NCBI GenBank assembly: GCA_027490195.1
Contig: JAIXYN010000070.1
Span: 34,878-98,877, forward strand
Source of the DNA: Verrucomicrobiaceae bacterium
GTDB taxonomy: Bacteria; Verrucomicrobiota; Verrucomicrobiia; Verrucomicrobiales; Verrucomicrobiaceae
Reading direction: 5' to 3'
DNA: 64,000 bases
The position numbers were made by a program, and so were the translations under genes. The notes under the pieces are model-generated. The model had not been told where the DNA came from. It was given only the letters and a program-made list of their open reading frames with translations, and made no database searches. This document shows positions 9,543 through 17,433 of this stretch, one piece after another. Within the stretch, counting starts at the first letter, position 1; every line of letters starts with the position of its first letter.

Positions 9543-10380
9543 TGCGGACGCGCTCCAAGGCTGCAGAGATTTCTTTTTCGATGACAGGTAGAGGATTGAG
9601 CAGACTAAGTGGATCAGGCACAGGCGTGACTTCGTTGCTGCGTGGATCCCAGTTCACCGGGCCAAAGCGGCAGGGCGCGGGATTCCCAGTCAGGATATGC
9701 ATCCCGGCATCATCTTTATCGAAGTGCCAGAACTCGAACGGAAAATGCATGAAACCATGCTTTTCCATCATCGCCGCGATCTCAAGCCGTGTGGCGACAT
9801 GCTCAGGAGCAACGAAAGGCGACCTCATCGGCGTGCATTCGCTCATTTCGAGATACGGATAGCCGCGCCAGACCTCAGTGCCATCATCACGACGGAAAAC
9901 CGAAATGTCGATGGCCGAGCCCGACATGTGCGCCCCGATCTTGGGCATGTTGGCAGTCAGCACAATGGCCCTCCGAAACATCATCTCCGTGCTCGGGATT
10001 TCTCCCCCGAGCTCCCAGATGCACTTCTTCAAAACCGTGTCAAAAACCGATGGCTTGCGCACCAGCTGCCGCTGCATGTCCAGTGAGCGAAAGCCATCCT
10101 CAATCTTCAAGATCCAGCCACGCTCGTTCATCTCTCGCCCGATGGTGATGACATCGCGCACAAGGCTCTCGCGCAGGAAGTAAACGCGGTCCAGCTCCCC
10201 TGCGATCTTGCTGGTGGAAAACAGCATCTCCACATTTGCTGCAGCTGCGGCTTCCGGGATCGAAGCAAAGCGCTCGCCACATTCATTGACCGGAAACTCG
10301 ATGAGCTTCTGCACAATTGCATAGCCTTGCTCCATTTGATCCGCCCAGTAGGCACGGCGTGCTGCTTCGTCGTTGTTCAT
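9535..10380 (-). CDS. M15-family D-alanyl-D-alanine dipeptidase/carboxypeptidase-like protein
   Basis: 281 residues. It has the two hallmark segments of M15 (VanX/VanY/DdpX-like) zinc peptidases: GAHMSGSAIDISVF, matching SxHxxGxAxD, and FEFWHFD, matching ExWH. These supply the zinc-binding His and Asp, the catalytic Glu and the last His. No signal peptide is visible, so it is probably cytoplasmic, as VanX is. A role in recycling peptidoglycan D-Ala-D-Ala is the family expectation. It sits 11 bp downstream of the RidA-like gene and overlaps the dehydrogenase start, consistent with one transcript. The N-terminal 100 residues are not recognised. Confidence 0.8.
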   Translation of the reverse strand: MNNDEAARRAYWADQMEQGYAIVQKLIEFPVNECGERFASIPEAAAAANVEMLFSTSKIAGELDRVYFLRESLVRDVITIGREMNERGWILKIEDGFRSLDMQRQLVRKPSVFDTVLKKCIWELGGEIPSTEMMFRRAIVLTANMPKIGAHMSGSAIDISVFRRDDGTEVWRGYPYLEMSECTPMRSPFVAPEHVATRLEIAAMMEKHGFMHFPFEFWHFDKDDAGMHILTGNPAPCRFGPVNWDPRSNEVTPVPDPLSLLNPLPVIEKEISAALERVRNA

Positions 10381-10391
10381 AAACAGTTAGA

Positions 10392-10784
10392 TCAGTTGGC
10401 TTTGCGTACCGCCACAGCCTCCACCTCGTAGCGCAGCGAAGGTGGCAGGCAGTTTGTTATCGTGGTGCGCGCAGGCGAGGGCTGCGGGAAGTATTCACGA
10501 TAGAGCTGGTTGTACAGCGGCACATCCTCCGCATCACGGACGTAGTTCCGCGTCTGCACCACGTGGGCGAGATCACTGCCCGCTGCTTCCAGAACCTTGC
10601 GCACATTTTCAATGCTGCGGCGAAACTCGCCTTCGAAGCTGTCACTGACGATGTTTCCCGCCTGATCCACGGAGGCCTGGCCTGAAACGAAAATCAAATC
10701 GCCCACCACCACGCAGGGGCTGAAGGGTAGATGGGAAGTCGGTGTGTCGGGCAGTTGGGGATAAGAGACGAGCGGATGGGTCAT
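10392..10784 (-). CDS. RidA (YjgF/YER057c) family protein
   Basis: 130 residues from the ATG at 10784, which lies 13 nt after the preceding gene's stop. Upstream in-frame codons overlap the ceramidase-like gene and look spurious. The family features are present: VGDLIFVSGQ, SIENVRKVLEAAG and a C-terminal RYEVEAVAV. RidA proteins hydrolyse reactive enamine/imine intermediates from PLP enzymes to ketoacids and ammonia. In PVC operons a RidA often accompanies secreted amidases, but its partner here is unknown. It is probably co-transcribed with the M15 peptidase downstream. Confidence 0.87.
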   Translation of the reverse strand: MTHPLVSYPQLPDTPTSHLPFSPCVVVGDLIFVSGQASVDQAGNIVSDSFEGEFRRSIENVRKVLEAAGSDLAHVVQTRNYVRDAEDVPLYNQLYREYFPQPSPARTTITNCLPPSLRYEVEAVAVRKAN

Positions 10785-10797
10785 GATGATAAAAAGA

Positions 10798-12171
10798 TCA
10801 GGGTTTGCCAGCAGGCGCAGACTGCAGGCGCGCCTTTTCCTCGGCTTCGCGCTTCTGCATATCCTTCGGATGTTTCGAAAAACTCTCAAACACATCACCG
10901 ACCACTCGATCAGCGAGTGCGCCAAGCTTCTTCAAAATGATCGCCTCTGCTTCGGGCTTGAGCTTGGACAAGTTGGGCTCGTAACCACCCACCGCATGGG
11001 CATCGGCGGTGGCAATGTAGCCGATGTTTCCATTCGCATAGCCGACGATGATCGGCGTGGCCCGGTTGGCGATGGCCTGTTCAAGTTTGAACCCGTATTC
11101 CACCATTGGCTCGCCAGGCATGGTGAGCAGAAGAAAGGGGCCGATCTTCATCGCCATCAGTTCAGCGCGCACCGGCTGCTCTTTGCCAGGAAGTTCCACC
11201 ACCTCACTGGCGACACGGATTGGGTAAAACGTCTCGCGTTTGCGCAGTTGCTCACGCGTCACGCCGTATGCCGCCGCACGCGCCACCGCGCCACCCAGAT
11301 CGCGGCCCGCCCACTGGATGTCCGCCTCATCAGCGCAGCGATACGGATAACCGGGCAGATTGGGCCGGATGTCTCCAGCACAGCCCTGCATGAACAAAGC
11401 GCTGGTCTTTTGCGCGTAGCACAGCTCCACAAATGTCTGCGCTTCACCCGGAAAATCAGCGCTCATTTTCGGATACCCCTTCGGATACGGCAGCGATCCT
11501 TTGTCACCCCAGGTGAAAAAGCATGGATGACAAACCGCGTGCATGATGACCGCCAGCGGTGTGAGCGTCTTGCCATCGTCAAAGCGCAGCACCTTCACAC
11601 GTTTGTCGTTGGGCCCGTCGGGGTTCAAACTTACCACCGCTCTGCCATCGTAAATTTTGCGGCGATTGATTCCAAAGCTGATGCGATCCTCGCCATAGCC
11701 GATGTTCACCGTTTTCATGCTGGCGGCAGCCTCCTTCGCAGCCTGTCCCAGTTTTTTGATCAAATCGGCCGCCCACCGCATATTCTCGATGTACCCTGGA
11801 CCGGAGTGATTGTGGGAGGCGGATATGAGGATGTTCGCGGCAGGAACTCCTGTCTCGGCCTCGATCCTCGCACGTGCATCCTTCACCATGTCATCCCACG
11901 CACCAATGGTGTCCATCGTGACGATGGCAGCCTTCGTTTCGCCATCATCGAGGATCAAAACTCCTGCACGCAGCGGATCTCGCACGCCAGTGACCTGACG
12001 CACATGCCCGACAATTTTGGACTCCGCCGCATCAGGCGGGGTGATGTCCACCTTGGCCACCCCGGCTTTGAGATTCGAGGTGATGGGAAACTTTCCATCA
12101 ACGATTTCCTGCGCGTGAGCACTGGAAACAAGGAAGCAAATGCCAAGAAGAAGAGCCGGACGGAGGTGCAT
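10798..12171 (-). CDS. Secreted neutral/alkaline ceramidase-like amidase (second copy)
   Basis: 457 residues with a clear signal peptide (LLLGICFLVSSAHAQ). The mature region begins AGVAKVDITPP and has ISASHNHSGP, the His-rich metal-binding block of the neutral ceramidase fold. It is clearly related to the protein at 5595-7022 but too diverged to be a recent duplicate. The substrate is unknown. It precedes the RidA and M15 genes, so it probably starts an operon running down to about 7059. The gap to the upstream DUF1501 gene is only 34 bp. Confidence 0.84.
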   Translation of the reverse strand: MHLRPALLLGICFLVSSAHAQEIVDGKFPITSNLKAGVAKVDITPPDAAESKIVGHVRQVTGVRDPLRAGVLILDDGETKAAIVTMDTIGAWDDMVKDARARIEAETGVPAANILISASHNHSGPGYIENMRWAADLIKKLGQAAKEAAASMKTVNIGYGEDRISFGINRRKIYDGRAVVSLNPDGPNDKRVKVLRFDDGKTLTPLAVIMHAVCHPCFFTWGDKGSLPYPKGYPKMSADFPGEAQTFVELCYAQKTSALFMQGCAGDIRPNLPGYPYRCADEADIQWAGRDLGGAVARAAAYGVTREQLRKRETFYPIRVASEVVELPGKEQPVRAELMAMKIGPFLLLTMPGEPMVEYGFKLEQAIANRATPIIVGYANGNIGYIATADAHAVGGYEPNLSKLKPEAEAIILKKLGALADRVVGDVFESFSKHPKDMQKREAEEKARLQSAPAGKP

Positions 12172-12205
12172 GACTCTCTTCTACGCTCTCAGATGCTGCA
12201 AATCA

Positions 12206-13630
12206 TCACGCGATCAGCTCCGCAATCGGCCTGCCATTTTCCACAATGTGAACAGGACGCCCATTGAGATCGTTGAGCGTGACCTTCGAATAGTCGATGC
12301 CGAGGTGATGATAAATGGTGGCTAGGAAGTCACTGGCATTGCAGGGGCGCTCGACCACATCTTCACCGCGTTTGTCACTGGCACCAATGATGCCACCCGT
12401 CTGAATGCCACCGCCGGCCCAGACATTGGTGAAGGCACGCGGCCAATGATCGCGCCCAGGCTGCAGCGTCCCAGTAGGTCCGCTGGCATCTCCCGCGCCG
12501 GTGCTGCGGTCAAAGCTGATCTTGGGTGTGCGCCCAAACTCTCCCGTGACAACAACGAGCACGCGTTTGTCGAGCCCACGCGCATAAATGTCCTCAATGA
12601 GTGCGGACACCGCACGGTCATAGGTCGGCATGCGGAAACGCAGCGCTTCAAACTGATGCTGGTTCACCGCGTGGTCATCCCAGTTGTTCACCCGGCCGCA
12701 CAACGGGCCGCTGAGGCTGCTGGTGACGATTTCCACGCCCGATTCGACGAGACGACGCGCCAGCAAAAGCTGCTGCCCCCAGCGATTCCGCCCATAGCGG
12801 TCACGGATCGCGGCATCTTCCTTGCTCAGGTCAAAAGCATCACGTGTTTTCGGGTTTGTCAGCAGCGTGGCAGCCTGGGCTTCAAATTCATCCAGCGCAC
12901 CAAGTTCGCCCTCGCGATCAAACGCACGCTCCATCTTGTCCAGGCTCTTGCGCAGCACGATGCGGTCACTCAGGCGACGATTTTCCGATTCGTCGGCCAA
13001 GCCGATGTTTGGCACCTGAAAGCTCGGGCGGTTAGGATCATCGCTCACCGCGAATGGCGCATACGCATCTCCAAGATACGCCGGACTTGAATACTCAGGC
13101 GATGCCGCAGGCACCCCGATGTAGTTTGGCAGCGGATTCGCACGCCCACCTTCCTTGGCCCGCATATAATGCGCCACCGACATCCAGTCCGGCAGTCGCG
13201 GTTTGGGTTTGTCGCGTGAGTCACTGTCACCGGAAAACATCTGCATCGTCCCTGCCGGGTGTCCACCCGCCGATTGGTTCATGGAGCGCACAATCGTGAA
13301 CTTGTCCGCGATCTTCGCATTCATCGGTAGCATCTCAGTGAACTGCATGCCCGGCACTTTGGTGCTGATCGTCTTGAACGGCCCACGATACTCGCTGCTG
13401 GCCTCCGGCTTCGGATCGTAGGTGTCAATGTGAGACTGCCCGCCTGGTAGCCACACCATGATGATTGACTTGCGTTCCCCCTTCGGCTTCGCCGCATTCT
13501 CCGCACGCAGCTTCAGCAGGCCCGGCCAGCTCAGCGTCGCCATTCCAGACAATCCAAATTGCATGAATCCACGCCGCGACAGCGGACCGGCGCAACGAAC
13601 AAGAGAGGGGGGCTGAATGATGGATGACAT
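12206..13630 (-). CDS. DUF1501 family secreted protein, first of a tandem pair
   Basis: 474 residues from the ATG at 13630. This start gives exactly the same length and N-terminus (MSSI-QPPS) as the neighbouring paralog; 18 further in-frame codons upstream are not conserved. A Tat-like signal (SRRGFMQFGLSGMATL) fits export of a folded protein. Landmarks are MVWLPGGQSHIDTYDPKPE near 60 and VVVTGEFGRTPK near 370. DUF1501 belongs to the alkaline-phosphatase/sulfatase-like superfamily and usually sits beside DUF1549/1553 cytochrome-like proteins in PVC bacteria. The reaction is not established. It is nearly the same along its whole length as the gene at 13688-15112. Confidence 0.9.
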   Translation of the reverse strand: MSSIIQPPSLVRCAGPLSRRGFMQFGLSGMATLSWPGLLKLRAENAAKPKGERKSIIMVWLPGGQSHIDTYDPKPEASSEYRGPFKTISTKVPGMQFTEMLPMNAKIADKFTIVRSMNQSAGGHPAGTMQMFSGDSDSRDKPKPRLPDWMSVAHYMRAKEGGRANPLPNYIGVPAASPEYSSPAYLGDAYAPFAVSDDPNRPSFQVPNIGLADESENRRLSDRIVLRKSLDKMERAFDREGELGALDEFEAQAATLLTNPKTRDAFDLSKEDAAIRDRYGRNRWGQQLLLARRLVESGVEIVTSSLSGPLCGRVNNWDDHAVNQHQFEALRFRMPTYDRAVSALIEDIYARGLDKRVLVVVTGEFGRTPKISFDRSTGAGDASGPTGTLQPGRDHWPRAFTNVWAGGGIQTGGIIGASDKRGEDVVERPCNASDFLATIYHHLGIDYSKVTLNDLNGRPVHIVENGRPIAELIA

Positions 13631-13687
13631 GCACTGAAACCTACGCTTGGGGAAGCCTGAGTTTATCGGGCAATGCTGCGGCAAAAC

Positions 13688-15112
13688 TCACGCCATCAAT
13701 TCTGGAATCGGGCGGCCGTGATCGACAATGGGCGTCGGGCGGCCATTGAAGTCATTGATCGTGACCTTAGAGGCATCGATTCCCAGATGGTGATAGAGCG
13801 TCGCCAGAAAATCCCCTGCACTGCTCGGCCGCTCGATCACGTCCTCGCCGCGTTTGTCCGTGGCACCGATGACCGCGCCCGTCTGGATGCCGCCGCCAGC
13901 CCAGATGTTGGAAAATGCTCGCGGCCAGTGGTCGCGGCCCGGTTGCAGCGTGCCCGCTGGTCCGCTGGCATCACCCGCGCCCGTGCTGCGGTCGAAGGTG
14001 ATTTTCGGCGTGCGTCCAAACTCTCCCGTGACGACCACCAGCACGCGTTTGTCGAGACCCCTTGCATAAATGTCCTCGATCAGCGCGGAAACCGCCTGAT
14101 CATAGTTTCCCATGCGGAATCGCAGCGCCTCAAAAATGTGATGGTCCACCGCATGGTCGTCCCATACCTGCGTGCGGCCACACAGAGGACCATGCAGACT
14201 GCTGGTGATGATCTCCACGCCCGCCTCCACCAGACGACGTGCGAGCAGCAGTTGCTGCCCCCAGCGATTGCGTCCATAGCGGTCCCGTGTCCGGGCGTCC
14301 TCTTGGCTCAGATCAAAAGCATCGCGCGTCTGTGAATTCGTAAGCAGGGACATCGCCTGGGACTCAAACTGATCGAGTGCGCCGAGTTCTCCCTCACGAT
14401 CAAACGCACGTTCCATCTTGTCGAGGCTGCGACGCAGCGCGACCCTGTCGCTGAGCCGCCGCGTCTCCGCTTCATCCGGCAGGCCAATGTTCGGCACCTC
14501 AAAGCTCGGGCGGTTCGGATCCTCGCTCACCGAGAACGGCGCATAGGATGCGCCGAGATAAGCCGGTCCACAGTAGGACGCGTTGATCGGATTGACGCTG
14601 ACATAGTTTGGCAGCGCCTGCAGTCGCTGCGGATCTTTAGATCGCAGGTAATGCGCCACGGACATCCAGTCCGGCAAACGCGGGGCCGGTTTGTCGCGCG
14701 TATCGGGATCGCCCGAGAGCATTTGCAGCGTTCCCGCAGGATGACCGCCTGCCGTTTGATTCATCGAGCGCAGCACCGTGAACTTGTCCGCAATCTTAGC
14801 CTGCAAGGGCATCAATTCCGTGAAATGCGTGCCCGGAATCTTGGTAGAAATCGTCTTGAACGGCCCACGGTACTCGCTGCTGGACTCAGGCTTCGGATCG
14901 TAGGTGTCGATGTGCGACTGCCCGCCTGGCAGCCATACCATGATGATGGATTTCCGCTCACTCTTCGGCAGCGCCGCGTTCGCCGCACGCAGTCTAAGCA
15001 GTCCCGGCCAGCTCAGCGTCGCCATGCCGGTCAAACCAAACTGCATGAAAGCGCGACGCGGCATGGGACCTGCGCAACGAACGATGGAAGGAGGTTGAAC
15101 GATGGAGGACAT
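13688..15112 (-). CDS. DUF1501 family secreted protein, second of a tandem pair
   Basis: 474 residues. The Tat-like leader is PRRAFMQFGLTGMATLSWPG. The same blocks as the downstream paralog occur in the same order (LPGGQSHIDTYD, QTAGGHPAGTLQML, RNRWGQQLLLARRLVEAGVE, VVTGEFGRTPKITFDRSTG). The most variable stretch is around residues 155-190, between the LPDWMSVAHY and APFSVSEDPNRPSF blocks, a plausible specificity loop (inference). The gap to the downstream copy is 57 bp and to the upstream cytochrome/WD40 gene 35 bp, so all are probably one transcript. Confidence 0.9.
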   Translation of the reverse strand: MSSIVQPPSIVRCAGPMPRRAFMQFGLTGMATLSWPGLLRLRAANAALPKSERKSIIMVWLPGGQSHIDTYDPKPESSSEYRGPFKTISTKIPGTHFTELMPLQAKIADKFTVLRSMNQTAGGHPAGTLQMLSGDPDTRDKPAPRLPDWMSVAHYLRSKDPQRLQALPNYVSVNPINASYCGPAYLGASYAPFSVSEDPNRPSFEVPNIGLPDEAETRRLSDRVALRRSLDKMERAFDREGELGALDQFESQAMSLLTNSQTRDAFDLSQEDARTRDRYGRNRWGQQLLLARRLVEAGVEIITSSLHGPLCGRTQVWDDHAVDHHIFEALRFRMGNYDQAVSALIEDIYARGLDKRVLVVVTGEFGRTPKITFDRSTGAGDASGPAGTLQPGRDHWPRAFSNIWAGGGIQTGAVIGATDKRGEDVIERPSSAGDFLATLYHHLGIDASKVTINDFNGRPTPIVDHGRPIPELMA

Positions 15113-15147
15113 GCGATGAAGTGTGGTTTTTCATCCCATCAAACCAG

Positions 15148-17433
15148 CTATTTCGCCCCAAACGCGACGAGCTCTTTTCCTGCGCCATCCCACACCCGCA
15201 GGATGCTGTCTTCACCACCGCCGATGATAGCGCTGCCATTGGGCGCGCTGACGGCAGCCTGCATGTAGTCGGGCAGATTTGCCATGGCACGCACTTCGGT
15301 GCCATCATCGGTAACGATGCGGATGCGGTTGTCACCGGCTGAGGTGACGATTTGATTCGTGGCGCCGATGAACTGCAGTGAAGTGACCTCCTTGGTCCAG
15401 CCTTCGATTTTTCTCTTCCTCTCACCGATGATCATGTCCCAGGACACCACGGTTCCCTCCGCACCTGCTGTGGCAAGCACGCGGCCATCGCTGCGAAACG
15501 CAACACCCATGACGTGATGAGTGTGGCCCTCAAAGAGGTTCAACTGCTTGCCAGTCGCGATTTCGGTGACACGCGCGATCTTGTCAGCACCACCAGATGC
15601 GAGACGTTTGCCATCCGGCGAGAAATCAAGGCAGAGCACCGTGTCGCTATGCTTTTCTTTCCAAGTCTGCGTCACCTTGCCGTTGGATGCATCAAAGAAA
15701 ATAATGTCGCCGCTCCGTGACAGCTCACCACCGCCTGTGGCGAGTGTTTTGCCATCGGGACTGAAACGCACGGCGTTTACGCGATCTGCAAAGAGGCCTT
15801 TCTGATCAATCTTGCGCTCCAACCCCCAGCGCGGTGAACTGCCTGCCGACTGAGTTACGGATTTGCTCGCCACAAAGGAACCATCGGGAGAGGAGGTGAT
15901 GGTCGTGCTCACGGCAGCACTGCCGGTGCTTTCTTCAATCGGCGTGCCGGTGACAGTCCCCCACACACGCAAAGAACCATCGTCAAACATCGAGGCCACA
16001 CGCAGCGCATCGCCAGAGAAGGATACGGCGATGGGTTTCGCAGTGGTCTTGGTCAGCGCCAGCTTCGCCGCGGCCAGTTCTGTCGTTGCCTTGTCCTGCA
16101 ATGTTTTCGCCGCAGCAACGGCGGCATTCGCGGCAGCAATGGCCTTGGCATTGACGGCTTTCGAATCGGTGATGCGCTTCAAATCGTCCTCGGCGTCTTT
16201 CACATTGCTCTGCGTGGCGGAGACGGCCGCGAGCGCGGAAACCTCCGTCATTTTCGTGGTGATGAGTTTTTCCTGCGCAGCTTTGAGCTGATTTTCAAGC
16301 GCCGCATCCGGCTTGCCGCCAGGGAGTGCTTTGATTTTGGCAGTAACTTCATCGACGGCTTTTTGCGCCGCCGTTTTGGCCTCGGTGGTCGGCGGCACGG
16401 CCTTCTGTTTCTCCGGCAGCACCTTGTTCATCGCCACGATGGCCTCTTTGGCTTTGCCCAGCAGAATATCAAGAGCCTTGTCCTGGGCCTCTATGCGGGT
16501 GATCTCACCCTTTTGAAATGCCTGCTCCAAGGTCTGCGCCGCGATGGTCCAGTCCAGTTCCGCCATCTTCTTTGCCGCCACCACACTGCCGCGCAGTTCG
16601 ATGACCGGCTTCGACGTTGCCGTATCCCACACGCGCACCGAACCATCCTCACAACCCGTGACGACCTGTTTGCCATCGGCAGACATCGCACTGCTTAGCA
16701 CAACCACTTTGCCTGTGGTGGCTATCTTCTTGATCAAATCGGCACTTGCTGGGGATGAAACGGATTTCGCAGCACTCGCCACCGGCTTGCCTTCCGCCAG
16801 TTTCCAAATCTTCACCTCCCGAAAGCTGCCGCTCGCAAGGCGGGTGCCGTCTGGACTAAATGCAAGTGACTGCACCAGCGCGCGATGGGCTGCGCCGTTC
16901 TTCTCCGAAGGATCACTGATCTGCGCGATGAACTGCCGCGTGGCCATGTCATAGACATAGATGTGATTGGACCGCCCACAGGCCACGTAGCGCCCGTCCT
17001 TCGTCATCGCCACACTGTAGATCGGGTCAATGCTTGCGGAAAAGGCCTGCAACACAATCGCGCGTTCCACCAACACTGAACTCTTCGCCCCCTGATCGAT
17101 CCACGCCTTCAAGGTTGCGATCTGCTCAGGGATGAGGTTCACCGCACCGGATTTGTTGTTCGGCGGCGGCATCTCCATGTCCTTCGTATGCAGGGACGCC
17201 ATGACCAGCAGACTTTCGGCCCCGTTCCCCGGAATGATCGAAGGTCCGCTTTCGCCGCCTTTGATCATCAACTCCGGTGTCTCCATGTTCAGGTCAGCTT
17301 TCGTCGTCGTCTTGTTGTGACACGAAATGCAGTTCGCCTTCAGGAAGGGGTAAACGTCGCGATAGTAATCGAGATCGACCGCCAGTGCGGGCATTGAGGC
17401 GCACAAAAAGGCAATGAGTGGAATGAGCTTCAT
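15148..17433 (-). CDS. Secreted cytochrome c-like / WD40 beta-propeller protein with coiled-coil insert
   Basis: 761 residues from ATG 17433. After a signal peptide (ending near ALA-V19), a planctomycete-type cytochrome c domain carries C35-I-S-C38-H39 and later MEMPPP. A WD40 propeller follows (VAMTKDGRYVACG, LAFSPDGTRLASGS and similar blades). It is interrupted at about 290-460 by an Ala/Lys/Glu-rich coiled coil, after which the blades resume (VRFSPDGKTLATGG, LDFSPDGKRLASGG). It probably transfers electrons outside the cytoplasm and binds partners. Its ATG overlaps the stop of the upstream PPC gene as TGATG, so the two are translationally coupled; a GTG one codon earlier is an alternative start. 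Confidence 0.87.
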   Translation of the reverse strand: MKLIPLIAFLCASMPALAVDLDYYRDVYPFLKANCISCHNKTTTKADLNMETPELMIKGGESGPSIIPGNGAESLLVMASLHTKDMEMPPPNNKSGAVNLIPEQIATLKAWIDQGAKSSVLVERAIVLQAFSASIDPIYSVAMTKDGRYVACGRSNHIYVYDMATRQFIAQISDPSEKNGAAHRALVQSLAFSPDGTRLASGSFREVKIWKLAEGKPVASAAKSVSSPASADLIKKIATTGKVVVLSSAMSADGKQVVTGCEDGSVRVWDTATSKPVIELRGSVVAAKKMAELDWTIAAQTLEQAFQKGEITRIEAQDKALDILLGKAKEAIVAMNKVLPEKQKAVPPTTEAKTAAQKAVDEVTAKIKALPGGKPDAALENQLKAAQEKLITTKMTEVSALAAVSATQSNVKDAEDDLKRITDSKAVNAKAIAAANAAVAAAKTLQDKATTELAAAKLALTKTTAKPIAVSFSGDALRVASMFDDGSLRVWGTVTGTPIEESTGSAAVSTTITSSPDGSFVASKSVTQSAGSSPRWGLERKIDQKGLFADRVNAVRFSPDGKTLATGGGELSRSGDIIFFDASNGKVTQTWKEKHSDTVLCLDFSPDGKRLASGGADKIARVTEIATGKQLNLFEGHTHHVMGVAFRSDGRVLATAGAEGTVVSWDMIIGERKRKIEGWTKEVTSLQFIGATNQIVTSAGDNRIRIVTDDGTEVRAMANLPDYMQAAVSAPNGSAIIGGGEDSILRVWDGAGKELVAFGAK

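Noticed and set aside
8598..9584. Plus-strand open frame of 328 codons
   Set aside because: Antisense shadow of the heme-binding dehydrogenase.
10783..12267. Plus-strand open frame of 494 codons
   Set aside because: Antisense to the second ceramidase-like gene and the end of the DUF1501 gene; no recognisable motif.
12206..15112. Tandem DUF1501 genes as an assembly duplication
   Set aside because: The copies differ throughout, including a variable loop and flanks, so they are real paralogs.
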